A stretch of 64,000 bases of DNA from Paraflavitalea sp. CAU 1676 (GCF_029223285.1 NZ_JARHUJ010000005.1:124001-188000), one strand, 5' to 3'; shown: positions 53,301-61,393, numbered from the stretch's first letter. Translations and numbers: made by a program. The notes: generated by a model not told the origin, from the letters alone.

Positions 53301-53852
53301 TACGAGTTCATCCTCGAGCAGAAGAATGACCTGGTAACCGCGAAGGATAGCCTGCTGCAAACCATCCAGGAAGTGGAGGCCACGGCCAACCAGCAGTTCC
53401 TCGATACCTTCAACCGGGTGCGCGAAAACTTCCAGCGCGTATTTAAAGCGCTGTTCACAGAAGACGATACCGCGGATATGATCCTGGAGAACCCGGAAAA
53501 CCTGGCAGAGACCAGCATCGATATCATCGCCAAGCCCAAAGGAAAACGTCCTTCATCGATCACTCAGTTGAGTGGTGGTGAGAAGACACTCACGGCAACG
53601 GCCCTGCTGTTTGCGATCTACCTGATCAAGCCGGCTCCGTTCTGTATCCTCGATGAGGTGGATGCGCCGCTCGACGACGCCAACGTAGGTAAGTTCACCA
53701 ACATGATCCGCAAGTTCTCCGAAGAAAGCCAGTTCATCATCGTAACGCACAACAAGCAAACGATGAGTACGGTGGATGTTATTTACGGGGTAACCATGCA
53801 GGAACCCGGTGTAAGCAAACTGGTGCCGGTCGACTTCAGAAGTCTCAACTAG
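50331..53852 (+). CDS. smc: chromosome segregation SMC ATPase
   Basis: Large ATPase of 1173 residues that forms the condensin-like complex with ScpA and ScpB and helps compact and segregate the chromosome. The start is GTG at 50331 (MRLKSLEIKGFKSFADKT). Walker A is GPNGCGKSNI at 31-40. A long coiled coil (about 165-505) leads to the hinge (about 515-640: EYPESVKFLHKN-like, NVLEPYLNYYVVNDLQEGLQAVHLL, and GGSVGMFEG), then a second coil to about 1000. The signature LSGGEKTLTATALLFAIYLIKP and Walker B FCILDEVDAPLDDANV close the head. It has its own promoter and directly follows the DnaA-box cluster. A terminator lies 33 bp after the stop. Confidence 0.98.
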   Translation: MRLKSLEIKGFKSFADKTILNFDEGITGVIGPNGCGKSNIIDSIRWVIGEQKISHLRSENLESLVFNGSKTRSASGLAEVSLTFENTRNLLPTEFNTVTVTRKFYKSGESEYRLNDVQCRLKDIQNLFMDTGVSTDSYAIIELGMVDEIIKDKENSRRRMLEQAAGITIYKTRKKEAKQKLDATEQDLARIEDLLFEINNQLKSLENQAKKAEKYYEIKKEYRELSIELAKASLEGFNLTWRDLNTQAETETDKKIRLEAEIANEEAVIEQEKVGFIEKERGLQSMQHEFNDLVQKLRTKENDKNLASQRLNFLKEKENNLQEFLNKSEGQLKGLEESIEFTTLQVGEEEGKLESLQNQLADLKDASEEKRKVFDEKRVTVDSLRSENLSMQRNQFEAEKKVAIADNSIRNLEQGITRLEEEQEARNSQLKQLEEERVTKEEELESRQRDLQQLQDHQERTKEQILQTQGQMEKLRQELAEESRKLDARKNEHDLLKSLIDSMEGYPESVKFLHKNPNWNHTAPILSDIIYVKEEFRAAVENVLEPYLNYYVVNDLQEGLQAVHLLDANKKGKANFFLLDKLNGSTDTAAHQPEGTIPAMQVIEVDAQYRQLAEHLLGSVFIAENEDALSNSNGAIVLEKHGKYVKGKYSLTGGSVGMFEGKKIGRAKNLEKLAEQIHGLEATVKGLKEGIQEKQNEVLSFNEQLKDTAIKQAQNDINHLTNLVFSLQNKIENLHGMKSTSQNRLEELQINLENVNSSISGTREEWQTLVAQLNEVREKLQAAEGDYKSAESQYHSALASYNEFNLQVTRQQSKINALTTELDFKRNQLTGLRTQIETNASQLKQTAENLLESEEALSGAENGLVDLMRKKEEAEKVLNETDQAYYNLRNTLGEKESQLRSKNKEREMLEHLLTEIKDKLNELKLQLAGMKERLSVEFRINLDDIIDQPRIGDTPAEELQEKCDRMKKRLENLGEVNPTAIEAFQEMKKRYEFILEQKNDLVTAKDSLLQTIQEVEATANQQFLDTFNRVRENFQRVFKALFTEDDTADMILENPENLAETSIDIIAKPKGKRPSSITQLSGGEKTLTATALLFAIYLIKPAPFCILDEVDAPLDDANVGKFTNMIRKFSEESQFIIVTHNKQTMSTVDVIYGVTMQEPGVSKLVPVDFRSLN

Positions 53853-53884
53853 TAAGAATTTTCATCAGGTCAATAGGAAAAATA

Positions 53885-53912
53885 AAAGTCCCGCTTTCAG
53901 GCGGGATTTTTT
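53885..53912 (+). terminator. intrinsic terminator of smc
   Basis: AAAAG-TCCCGC-TTTCAG-GCGGGA-TTTTTTATT: short GC stem with a T-run. Confidence 0.9.
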
Positions 53913-54040
53913 ATTGCGCATACTGCAGCAGGGTATTAACCCGCGCAAATACCGTCTAAACACCTTTCCACTGCTTGGCAGCCCGAACTATTTTTATGGA
54001 AGCTGAATGCCGGACATTCAGTGAACCAATCCTACCGATC

Positions 54041-55243
54041 ATGGAAGAAACAACAACAAAGAAAAGAGTAAGGGCTGCAACTGCTGGCAAAAAGAGAGCA
54101 ACAGGAAATCCGGCGGGTATACGCCGTAAGGCCGCGGTGAAGAAAAATGCCAGTGCCACTAAAGAGAAAGCCTTGAAGAAAGTGGCCGCTAAGCAGAGAA
54201 CGCCTGGTAAGAAGAAAGCCACGAAGAAAGCGGCCGACAAAAACAAAGCTGCGAAGAGAGCAGCAGCGCAGCAGAAAGTTGCTACAAAGCAGAAAGCGAC
54301 AAGAAAGAAGGCAGCAAAGAGTGCAGCCAGGCGCGCCAACCCAACTGGTACAGCCACCGCCGCAAAAAAGAAACTGGCGAAGAAAAAGAAGCGCCCTACA
54401 ACAAAGCAGCCAGCGGACAGGAAGAGCGCCAAAAGGAAAGTGACCAAAAAGGCTGGGCGGCGCTCCAAATCCATACTTCCCTCAGCCGACAAAGTTGAAG
54501 TTGTTACCGAAGCAGCCCATGCGGAACCTGTTGAGACAGTAGCTGAAGTTGTACAGGTGCAGCCTGTTGTTACTGAAGTAGACGTATTTCCTGCCGAAGC
54601 GGTAGCAACGAGCATTACGCATCCCGACTGGCAGGCAGTAGCTCACTTTGATAATAATGGGATACAACCTATTAACTTCTGTAGCTGCCATTTGACGGTA
54701 CCGCAGCCGCCCGATAAAAACATCGGGCAAACCATCATCCTGTTTATAGGCTTGCAATCAATCGCAGAACAGCGTCTGTTACAACCGATCCTCCAGTGGG
54801 GGCGTTCACAAATGGGTGGTGGCAGGTTTTGGTCTATCGGGAGTTGTGTGGCTAAAGGAGCATTTGGATTGGAGCAAAGTACCGATTTGCAGGAAGTAGC
54901 TCCCGGCACTGCGTTGAAAGCAATTATAGCATTGAATGATGTTTCAGGTAATCAATTTGTGTATAGCTGCTTTTTTGAAGACAGACCGGGTACCAGAATC
55001 CAAACAGATCCTATCCCGCCGCTGAAAAACTGTTGCGTTACCCTCGAAGCCTCGCTTATAGAAACCCGCCAGCATTACCCTCCGGAACCGTTGATTACGA
55101 TGAAGAATATTGTCGTGCAAAGGAATAACCAAATGATCACACCGCCCTGGCGGCTCGAAGGCTTCAGCGAGCATGGAGAAAAAGCCCGCCTGCGGCGTGT
55201 TCAGGGACAATTAGACCAGATAGACCTTTTCTTTCAGTCATAG
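54041..55243 (+). CDS. histone H1-like lysine/alanine-rich tail fused to a beta-rich domain
   Basis: Protein of 400 residues with three parts. Residues 7-143 are extremely basic (AKKKLAKKKKRPTTK, KKVAAKQRTPGKKKATKKAA), resembling the AlgP/histone H1 type of DNA-binding tail. Residues 150-190 are acidic and hydrophobic (EVVTEAAHAEPVETVAEVVQ). Residues 194-400 are a beta-rich domain: QTIILFIGLQ, LLQPILQWGRSQMGGGRFWSIGS, VAPGTALKAIIALND, FVYSCFFEDRPG, TLEASLIE, QIDLFFQS. This domain recalls Bacteroidota and fungal proteins with QPVLQWG...GGG...W motifs of unknown function. ATG 54041 was preferred; ATG 53996 is also in frame. No signal peptide is visible, so it is probably cytoplasmic or nucleoid-bound. 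Two exported unknown proteins follow. Confidence 0.75.
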   Translation: MEETTTKKRVRAATAGKKRATGNPAGIRRKAAVKKNASATKEKALKKVAAKQRTPGKKKATKKAADKNKAAKRAAAQQKVATKQKATRKKAAKSAARRANPTGTATAAKKKLAKKKKRPTTKQPADRKSAKRKVTKKAGRRSKSILPSADKVEVVTEAAHAEPVETVAEVVQVQPVVTEVDVFPAEAVATSITHPDWQAVAHFDNNGIQPINFCSCHLTVPQPPDKNIGQTIILFIGLQSIAEQRLLQPILQWGRSQMGGGRFWSIGSCVAKGAFGLEQSTDLQEVAPGTALKAIIALNDVSGNQFVYSCFFEDRPGTRIQTDPIPPLKNCCVTLEASLIETRQHYPPEPLITMKNIVVQRNNQMITPPWRLEGFSEHGEKARLRRVQGQLDQIDLFFQS

Positions 55244-55280
55244 TTAACATAAGTCTTCATTAAGCATCAATTTAACCGAT

Positions 55281-57491
55281 ATGAAACCACTATTATTTTT
55301 TGCTGTGCTATTATATAGCTCTGTTGGGGTTGCGCAGCAGACTTCCGACATTCAATTTGATCGGACCGGAAAGATTACTTCTTCTTTACCTGAGCGGTTT
55401 GGCAAAGAGGATAAAGTGATTTTCCGGATGAGTGATTCAAAAGAATCATTCGAGAACTATCTTAAAAATTACAAAGACAGGTTAAGACAAGCCATCAGCA
55501 CGCTCACTACCCTGAAGGATGATAAACAAAAAATGAAACTGTTGGAGGTGGTGTATGATATTAAAGGAAGCGATATCGATTTGGTGATTGCTGAATTGAA
55601 AACACTGGTTGACGCCCCGGTAGGCAATGATGTGGTCTATATGCCAAGGTTTAAAGAAGCAGATAAGAACTACATTGGCTTTACTCTTGGCAACACAGCC
55701 GTTGCTGGCGCTGAAGTAGTTGCTCCAAATGCCAATACCGCGCCAATGGCGGTTAAGCCTTTCGGACCGGATGCTCAGATCAATTTCTCGGTGACCAAAA
55801 AAGATCCATTTAAAAAGCTGGTGATGGGTTGGCTGCAAAGCACCAAAGACAGTTATGGAGGAGCTATTGACCTTGGTCCCGTTCAGCAGGTTGTTGCAGC
55901 GATCGAAAAAACTGCTGCAGAGGTTGGTGCGTTTGCCGGTAAAGTACGTCCGGACATTGCCAGATTCACAGAAGAATCTGTAAGTGGCGATGAAAATGCA
56001 CTGATAAAGAAGTACACCCCCTTGTTTAACGAGATACTTCAACAAACCGGGAAATTTCAAGGTCAGGTCGATGCACTCAATAAGAAATTGATCACTACCG
56101 TTGCCCTGCACGATAAGAAAAACTGGATGCTTAAGTGGTTGTGGTACCAGCGTAATCAGCTTCCTGCCCTTAATCCATTGGGTTTCTCGGAATCGATCGG
56201 CGCAGCGCCCGACACAAGCATGTTGGAAGGGATTAGAACCAGGCTTCAGGTAAGAGAAACTTTCTTAAAGAGCAATCTCGATAAACTAAAGCCTGCACAG
56301 ATAGATTCCGTACTGAACGTCATCGACGCCGATAAAAAGAAGATCAATGAAGTGCAGAAAGCCGTAAAGAAATTCGCGGAGAACAGCTCTTTAAACAGTA
56401 AAGCTGCAACAAGTTTCAGTACCGTTTCTACCGACTTGTACAATGGTATTTTGTATGTAGAGGATAAGTCGAATATTTATTATTGGATGCGTCACCATAA
56501 CGCTGCTGCCAACTACCAACTGATGAATACGTTGGAGACCGATGAGTTTCTGGAAACGGATAAGGTGGTGATCCTGGCGCACAACCTTACACCGAATGAA
56601 AGAGCGTCGCTTAATTTAAGTTTTGCAGCTATAACGAATGATGCGTCCTTGTTGACCGATCAATTGCTGCCTGTGATAGCAACTCTTGGATCAGCGATCC
56701 TTAAAACCGGCGGCCCGGGCATGGTTACGCTCAAGCAAAAGGCTGCAGAAGCCGACAAGGGACTTCGTAGGCTGGTAGCCAGTCTCGAAGAGTTGCAGGA
56801 CAATACCAGGTATCTTGACTATCTGCTGCAACAATCTAACCCTCCTCTCGATATAGAAGAACGTACCGAAAAATCCATGGCTTACCATTCCGAAGTAACC
56901 AACCCGGTGAAAAAGGAAAAAGGGCCGCGTAAAGCCACTTACTATCTCAATACGGTTGTGTTGAACGCACAGGGTGGCGATTCCGTAAAGCTGGACAAAG
57001 TGCCTACCGATACCTTCAGCTATCGCATTAACAAGCTCTATAGGCTATTCCCCATGGCCGGTATAGCCTGGGTGCCCCAAAGACTAGCCTCTGTGTCACA
57101 GGACTCCACCGGTAAATTCTCCATTAACGAGGAAGCAGCCGTGAAATTTGTGGTGGGCCTGAAGGTCTATCTCCGCAAAACGGATATCCGTAGTCCGAAA
57201 TTCATCACAGCAAGAGGGCGCGACGGTGAACCATTGATCTGGTCCAGAACCAGCCTTACCCTGGCGTTTGATATCAAAAAGCCGTTGGATAATATTTATA
57301 CCGGCGTAGGGCTCGATCTGTGGCCGGGCTTCTGCGTCAACTTCGGTGGTATGTTCAATAAATACAACTTCAAGTCTTATAAGAATGGACAGGTGTTCAA
57401 GGAGAATAAACAATACAGGGGCGCCTTTTACATGGGGGTATCCACCGACCTTACCTTATTCGCCGAACTGAGTAAATTCCTGGGCTTTTAA
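55281..57491 (+). CDS. large exported protein, function unknown
   Basis: Exported protein of 736 residues with a clear signal peptide (KPLLFFAVLLYSSVGVAQQ). Residues about 45-95 are helical (ESFENYLKNYKDRLRQAISTLTTLKDD); the middle is long and helical, rich in Lys and Asp (NLDKLKPAQIDSVLNVIDADKKKINEVQKAVKKF). The last 190 residues become beta-rich (VKFVVGLKVYLRKTDIR, PLDNIYTGVGLDLWPGFCVNFGGMFN) and end with a strand-like segment FYMGVSTDLTLFAELSKFLGF, as in an outer-membrane or surface barrel. No family was recognised. The gap to the H1-like gene is 37 bp and to the next gene 18 bp, so these three may be an operon. Confidence 0.75.
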   Translation: MKPLLFFAVLLYSSVGVAQQTSDIQFDRTGKITSSLPERFGKEDKVIFRMSDSKESFENYLKNYKDRLRQAISTLTTLKDDKQKMKLLEVVYDIKGSDIDLVIAELKTLVDAPVGNDVVYMPRFKEADKNYIGFTLGNTAVAGAEVVAPNANTAPMAVKPFGPDAQINFSVTKKDPFKKLVMGWLQSTKDSYGGAIDLGPVQQVVAAIEKTAAEVGAFAGKVRPDIARFTEESVSGDENALIKKYTPLFNEILQQTGKFQGQVDALNKKLITTVALHDKKNWMLKWLWYQRNQLPALNPLGFSESIGAAPDTSMLEGIRTRLQVRETFLKSNLDKLKPAQIDSVLNVIDADKKKINEVQKAVKKFAENSSLNSKAATSFSTVSTDLYNGILYVEDKSNIYYWMRHHNAAANYQLMNTLETDEFLETDKVVILAHNLTPNERASLNLSFAAITNDASLLTDQLLPVIATLGSAILKTGGPGMVTLKQKAAEADKGLRRLVASLEELQDNTRYLDYLLQQSNPPLDIEERTEKSMAYHSEVTNPVKKEKGPRKATYYLNTVVLNAQGGDSVKLDKVPTDTFSYRINKLYRLFPMAGIAWVPQRLASVSQDSTGKFSINEEAAVKFVVGLKVYLRKTDIRSPKFITARGRDGEPLIWSRTSLTLAFDIKKPLDNIYTGVGLDLWPGFCVNFGGMFNKYNFKSYKNGQVFKENKQYRGAFYMGVSTDLTLFAELSKFLGF

Positions 57492-57509
57492 CCATTCAAA
57501 TTCACACAT

Positions 57510-58178
57510 ATGAAATCAATAACAGTCTATATAATCCTGGTAGCATGTATTTCCCTGGCGGCCTGCAATAAATACGATTCCTTCGGTGGAGAAGCTTCTC
57601 TTACGGGTTATGCTTTCCTGAAAGGTGCCGAATCGGAAGACGTGAAAACGCCGATGGCCGATCAAACGATTTATCTCAATACCGGCAACGATACAAGCAC
57701 GTATGTGATTGCCACTAAAACGGATAAGTCGGGGTACTTCTCCTTCAATTTCGTGTGCGAAGACAAGGCATACATCATTTTCACCCGATACCTCAAGGAT
57801 GGAACCGAATATGTCGGCGCCAAAAAGATAGAGGGGGGCGAATTTAGTGGCGATAAAGTAGTTCGTACAACGCTCGAAGTAAGCCCTTCCTACCTGAATG
57901 GGATGTATGTACAATTTACCGATACGCTGGGTGGTCTGCTGCCCAATTTACCGGTCAGGATTTATAGGAGCAAGGTGGCCGCAGATGTCGATTCCGTAAA
58001 ATATGCCGTTTACGATACTTCTACGAAAACTACCGGCATCATCGCTTTGTACAACATCAATAAAGGCAAATACTATTTTGTAGGTAAGGACAGCATTAAG
58101 GGAAAAGCACTGCGCGTATTCGATTCGGTGGAAGTAAAAGACAATGAGATCGCCAGGAAAACAATGCAGCTAAAATAG
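57510..58178 (+). CDS. lipoprotein, carboxypeptidase-regulatory-like domain
   Basis: Lipoprotein of 222 residues. The lipobox LAAC at residues 17-20 (ISLAACNKYDS) places the mature protein on the outer membrane or facing the periplasm. The mature region seems to hold two beta-sandwich repeats, the first with TGYAFLKGAESEDVKTPMADQTIYLNT and TDKSGYFSFNFVC, the second with PNLPVRIYRSKVAADVDSVKYAVYDTSTKTTGIIALYNINKGKYYFVGK; both resemble carboxypeptidase-regulatory-like domains. It lies 18 bp after the 736-residue protein and is probably a partner of it. Terminator follows at 58273. Confidence 0.7.
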   Translation: MKSITVYIILVACISLAACNKYDSFGGEASLTGYAFLKGAESEDVKTPMADQTIYLNTGNDTSTYVIATKTDKSGYFSFNFVCEDKAYIIFTRYLKDGTEYVGAKKIEGGEFSGDKVVRTTLEVSPSYLNGMYVQFTDTLGGLLPNLPVRIYRSKVAADVDSVKYAVYDTSTKTTGIIALYNINKGKYYFVGKDSIKGKALRVFDSVEVKDNEIARKTMQLK

Positions 58179-58272
58179 TCTCCCTGCTGTTACAAAACAG
58201 TAGCGTATCAAAACCCAACGATGGTCGGTGAATGCCTAAAACGATCACCTGGATTGCGGAGGTAACGAAATA

Positions 58273-58309
58273 AAAAGAGTGTGTCTCCTGATGTGAGACA
58301 CACTCTTTT
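58273..58309. terminator. bidirectional terminator between convergent genes
   Basis: AAAAGAGTGTGTCTC / GAGACACACTCTTTT, perfect 15-bp arms with an 8-nt loop; A- and T-runs on the two sides let it serve both the lipoprotein and ferritin genes. Confidence 0.93.
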
Positions 58310-58343
58310 CGGTATTTTGACCAAAGCTTGTTGCCGGTGAACA

Positions 58344-58880
58344 TTAATGACCATGACCGCCTCTGCCGCCGCCGCCACCGCTGCCGCCGTGGGGGTTCAA
58401 TACACCCAGGTCGCGGTCGAACAAGTACATACCACCCTTGTCTTCCCCGATCAGTTTCAGTTTATCGAGGCACTGGCGCGCCAGGCTCTCTTCTTCGATC
58501 TGCTCGGTTACATACCACTGCAGGAAGTTGTGGGTAGTGTAATCTTTTTCCTGCATGCAAAGTTCTACGAGGGCATTGATCTCGTTAGAGACCTTCACTT
58601 CGTGTGAAAGAACGATCTCGAAGATCTCCTGGATATTTTTGAAGTCTTTTTGCGGTGCTGCAAAAGGAGGTACAATGGCATGACCGCCACGGTCGTTGAT
58701 ATAGTGAAAAAGCTTCAGCATATGCAAGCGCTCCTCATCCGAGTGGTGATAGAGGAATTTAGCAACGCCCGTATATCCTTTTACTTCTGCCCAGGAGCCC
58801 ATCGCCAGGTAATACATTGAAGAAAATCCTTCCAGATCGATCTGCCTGTTGAGGGCTGCGTCAATTTTGCTGGATATCAT
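58344..58880 (-). CDS. ftnA: ferritin with glycine/histidine-rich C-terminal tail
   Basis: Iron-storage protein of 178 residues that forms a 24-mer cage. Ferroxidase-centre residues are visible in EGFSSMYYLAMGSWAEVKGYTGVAKFLYHHSDEERLHMLKLFHYINDRGG and in EIFEIVLSHEVKVSNEINALVELCMQEKDYTTHNFLQWYVTEQIEEESLARQ. The final 15 residues, HGGSGGGGGRGGHGH, are unlike normal bacterial ferritins, which end after the fifth helix. They could bind metal at the cage surface or link it to a partner. ATG 58880; gene stands alone with a terminator on its downstream side. Confidence 0.95.
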   Translation of the reverse strand: MISSKIDAALNRQIDLEGFSSMYYLAMGSWAEVKGYTGVAKFLYHHSDEERLHMLKLFHYINDRGGHAIVPPFAAPQKDFKNIQEIFEIVLSHEVKVSNEINALVELCMQEKDYTTHNFLQWYVTEQIEEESLARQCLDKLKLIGEDKGGMYLFDRDLGVLNPHGGSGGGGGRGGHGH

Positions 58881-58952
58881 GTGTTAGAGTTTTGTAGTCA
58901 ATTTACGAAATTCTAATTTCGGCGCTCAGTACTTCTGTAAAAATAACTCATT

Positions 58953-59282
58953 ATGCGTACGATCGTGTTATTGGTGTTGTCGAACATCTTCATGACGATA
59001 GCCTGGTATGGCCACCTGAAACAAGACAATATTCCCTTGTGGAAGGCTGTTCTGGTTAGCTGGGGCATCGCCTTTTTCGAATATTGCCTGATGGTACCGG
59101 CCAACCGGTATGGTTATGCCAGCGGCTTCAGTGGCTTTCAATTGAAAATGACGCAGGAAGTGATCACGCTGATCGTCTTTGCCGTGTTTGCCGTCGTGTA
59201 CCTCAAAGAGCCCTTCCACTGGAAATACCTGGTGAGCTTTGGTTTCCTGATGGGAGCGGTCTATTTCATGTTCAAGAAGTGA
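58953..59282 (+). CDS. DMT superfamily small membrane protein (DUF486)
   Basis: Integral membrane protein of 109 residues with four helices (about 2-20, 29-48, 69-87, 88-107). Motifs NIFMTIAWYGHLK, WGIAFFEYCLMVPANRYGY and EPFHWKYLVSFGFLMGAVYFMFKK match the DUF486 (PF04342) family, a short relative of drug/metabolite transporters that probably works as a dimer. Its substrate is unknown. ATG 58953 is 72 bp from the divergent ferritin gene. Confidence 0.88.
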   Translation: MRTIVLLVLSNIFMTIAWYGHLKQDNIPLWKAVLVSWGIAFFEYCLMVPANRYGYASGFSGFQLKMTQEVITLIVFAVFAVVYLKEPFHWKYLVSFGFLMGAVYFMFKK

Positions 59283-59326
59283 GGACTCATTGGCGCGCCA
59301 GCCTCCACAGGTCGTCACCAAACGGG

Positions 59327-60388
59327 TCAGTGCACCAGTTTCGCGATGCGTCCGTTACCCCCGGCGAAGAAAACGGCTTTTCCCTTCTTTGCTTTTTGGC
59401 AAACGTGGTAGGCTTCGGGCGATATGAAGTGCCAGTATTTACCACCGTCTGTTGAAATATCGATGCCGGCTGTGCCGCAGGTAACCAAACTGCGCTCGTC
59501 AAGATAGATCACGCAGCTGCGGTAGCCTTTGGGACCTTTTACCGGCGCCTGCCAGGTCTTCATTCCATCGAACGAGATCAAACAGTTTTTGGTGGTGTCC
59601 TTGTTGTTTTCGTAATCGCCGGCCACAATGGCGGCATGCTGCCCGTGGGTGGCGATGGAATTGGGGCCCGTCATTTCCCTTCCCTGGGTTATGTCGAGCA
59701 CAAATGTATTACGCGGATCTACGAAGCGCGACACCTTGCCGCCCGAGACGGCCGAAAACAAGCCGTTCTTTTCATACACGATATTGGTACCGCTGGCTGC
59801 GAAGAATCCTTCTCCTTCTTTGGCCGGGATGGTTACGGCCTTGAGTTTCGCCCAGGACTTGCCCCCATCGCTGGTGGTGGCGAGGTAAACCTTTCCATCT
59901 ATCGGGTCGCCTACTACAATGCCCTTCTTATTGTCGGCAAAATCCATGGCATCGAGGAACATGCCCTTGGTGGTATCGGTAAAGACGGTGGTCCAGGTGG
60001 CGCCGCCATCTTCCGTTCGCAATATATTGGCGGGTTCGGCAATGGCGATAATGACAGCCGTTTTCTCGTCGAAGGCTTCAATGTCGCGGAAGTCACGCTT
60101 CTCAAAACCCGGTACGGTCGTCCACTGCCAGGTAACGCCGCCATCCACCGACCGGCCCACCTTCCCCTTACTGCCACTCACCCATACCACCTTGTCGTTG
60201 ACCACACTGAGGCCACGCAAACTGGTTTCTGTGCCACTTGTGAGCAGTTGTACTTTGGGCGTATCGGTCAGTGCAGGCTGGCCCTGCAGGGTTTTCGCAT
60301 AAGCTGTCGGCGTACTGTTGAGGTTTTCTGTACCAGCCAGGCTGCTGAAGGCGAGTAGGGGAGTTATCCAGGAAAGTTTGGTCATCAT
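59327..60388 (-). CDS. YCF48/BNR-type beta-propeller exported protein
   Basis: Exported protein of 353 residues; ATG 60388 (or the adjacent 60385) precedes a signal peptide (KLSWITPLLAFSSLAGTEN), while the longer frame up to 60520 is not supported. It consists of BNR/Asp-box repeats: GKVGRSVDGGVTWQWTTVPG, NILRTEDGGATWTTVFTD, VYLATTSDGGKSWAKLKA, and GIDISTDGGKYWHFISPEAY. This is the seven-bladed propeller of YCF48/HCF136-like proteins, in bacteria often annotated as oxidoreductase or as photosystem II-assembly relative, without such a role here. It probably acts as a scaffold or hydrolase-like fold outside the inner membrane. Confidence 0.83.
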   Translation of the reverse strand: MMTKLSWITPLLAFSSLAGTENLNSTPTAYAKTLQGQPALTDTPKVQLLTSGTETSLRGLSVVNDKVVWVSGSKGKVGRSVDGGVTWQWTTVPGFEKRDFRDIEAFDEKTAVIIAIAEPANILRTEDGGATWTTVFTDTTKGMFLDAMDFADNKKGIVVGDPIDGKVYLATTSDGGKSWAKLKAVTIPAKEGEGFFAASGTNIVYEKNGLFSAVSGGKVSRFVDPRNTFVLDITQGREMTGPNSIATHGQHAAIVAGDYENNKDTTKNCLISFDGMKTWQAPVKGPKGYRSCVIYLDERSLVTCGTAGIDISTDGGKYWHFISPEAYHVCQKAKKGKAVFFAGGNGRIAKLVH

Positions 60389-60519
60389 AGCCGTTAAGTT
60401 AAGGCGAAATCGAACGTAAAAGTCAATAAAGATACTTTGCGCTAATACATGGTTATGAACCGTTACTCCTCCCTGGGACGGGTGTCCTTTGTCTGTTTGT
60501 GAAACAAGCCTGCAAATCA

Positions 60520-60552
60520 AAAAGCCATCCTCCGTTGGGAGAGATGGCTTTT
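60520..60552 (-). terminator. intrinsic terminator facing the minus strand
   Basis: AAAAGCCATCCTCC-GTTG-GGAGAGATGGCTTTT. On the minus strand the stem is followed by five T residues. No gene ends here, so it implies an unseen transcript arriving from 60.6-60.9 kb. Confidence 0.65.
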
Positions 60553-60867
60553 GAATGTCTTAAACTTGTCAGTCGATCGAAGGTAAACTTGTCTTCTTCA
60601 TAGACATTGGACGTTTCTGGTTCTGAGTGTTTTGGCGGAATAGGTTTTTAGGATATCGACTGGGCTTTCCGGACTACTGGATCCTGGTCGGTCTTTACAG
60701 GAATTGGATGTTGATATGTAGTCTTTCAGGATGTTTCAAAAACCGTTTGCTCTCTTTCTCACACAATCAAACCAAATTGTTTCTGTGGACTTTGAATGAT
60801 CTTTTCAAGCTGATATTGGATGCCTGGATATTGGCGGTGGATTTTTCGATGTGGATATCAGATCAAC
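60520..60867 (-). ncRNA. candidate orphan RNA of about 345 nt
   Basis: A minus-strand transcript is suggested by TATCTTTG (60880-60873), an exact TAnnTTTG -7 element, upstream of the terminator at 60520-60552. A TTTG lies 26 bp further upstream (60910-60907), somewhat more than the usual spacing. The interval holds only a 12-codon ATG frame (MSMKKTSLPSID), so the product may be a small RNA or a leader peptide RNA. This is inferred, not demonstrated. Confidence 0.3.
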
Positions 60868-60872
60868 TAATT

Positions 60873-60880
60873 CAAAGATA
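60873..60880 (-). promoter_or_regulatory. -7 element of the candidate orphan RNA
   Basis: TATCTTTG on the minus strand fits TAnnTTTG exactly and lies in non-coding DNA. Confidence 0.35.
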
Positions 60881-61393
60881 CTTTTAACAACCTGCTTGCC
60901 ATAGAGCAAATCTGCCCCTTTTTTTGCCTTCAGTTATTCCCCATTGCATCGTAAATATTCATAATAGTATTCGAGGTATTACTTTTCCTCGTATAGTGTT
61001 TTTGCGAAAAACTACCATTTTTGGGTAGAAAGACGCAGAATTTATTAGTAATAATACGGTTTTCCGGATCGGCGAAAAGCGCAGGCTAAAAACGGTTTTA
61101 AGTAGTTTTTACCGTAGGAGCGTGGCCCCCGGCACAACATTTTAGCGGCCCGGGCCGTCGATTTGCGGTCCCCAATTGAAGCCTCTGATCAGTGGGGCTG
61201 GCGTTTAAAGCTGCGCCTGGCGAGGCCCAATCAATGCTTCACAGCGCCTTCCTTCCCAAGCCCCGCCTACACCACCCTCAACGCTTCAAGCTGCGGTCCT
61301 CAGCGCTCACAACGATCAGCCTAAAGCCCTGCCCCAACTTCACATCGCCTTTAACGCTCCAGGCAGGTCGCCCCTGTCAGCAATCGCACCCCC

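Larger units (their letters stand above)
60389..61393. other. gene-free region, AT-rich then C-rich
   Basis: About 1 kb without a reliable gene. Positions 60553-61080 are AT-rich; an 86-codon frame at 60627-60887 starts with GTG, is very rich in Trp and Leu, and is unlike real proteins. Positions 61190-61390 have an unusually C-rich plus strand with no coding signal. A possible orphan transcript on the minus strand is listed separately. Confidence 0.5.

Noticed and set aside
51906-53360. 484-codon open frame on the minus strand inside smc
   Set aside because: It is the antisense of a clear SMC gene; its sequence is leucine/phenylalanine-rich as a mirror of the Lys/Glu/Gln coil and has no known motif.
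60627-60887. 86-codon plus-strand frame in the gene-free region
   Set aside because: GTG start, no ribosome site and unusual Trp/Leu-rich composition; more likely non-coding.
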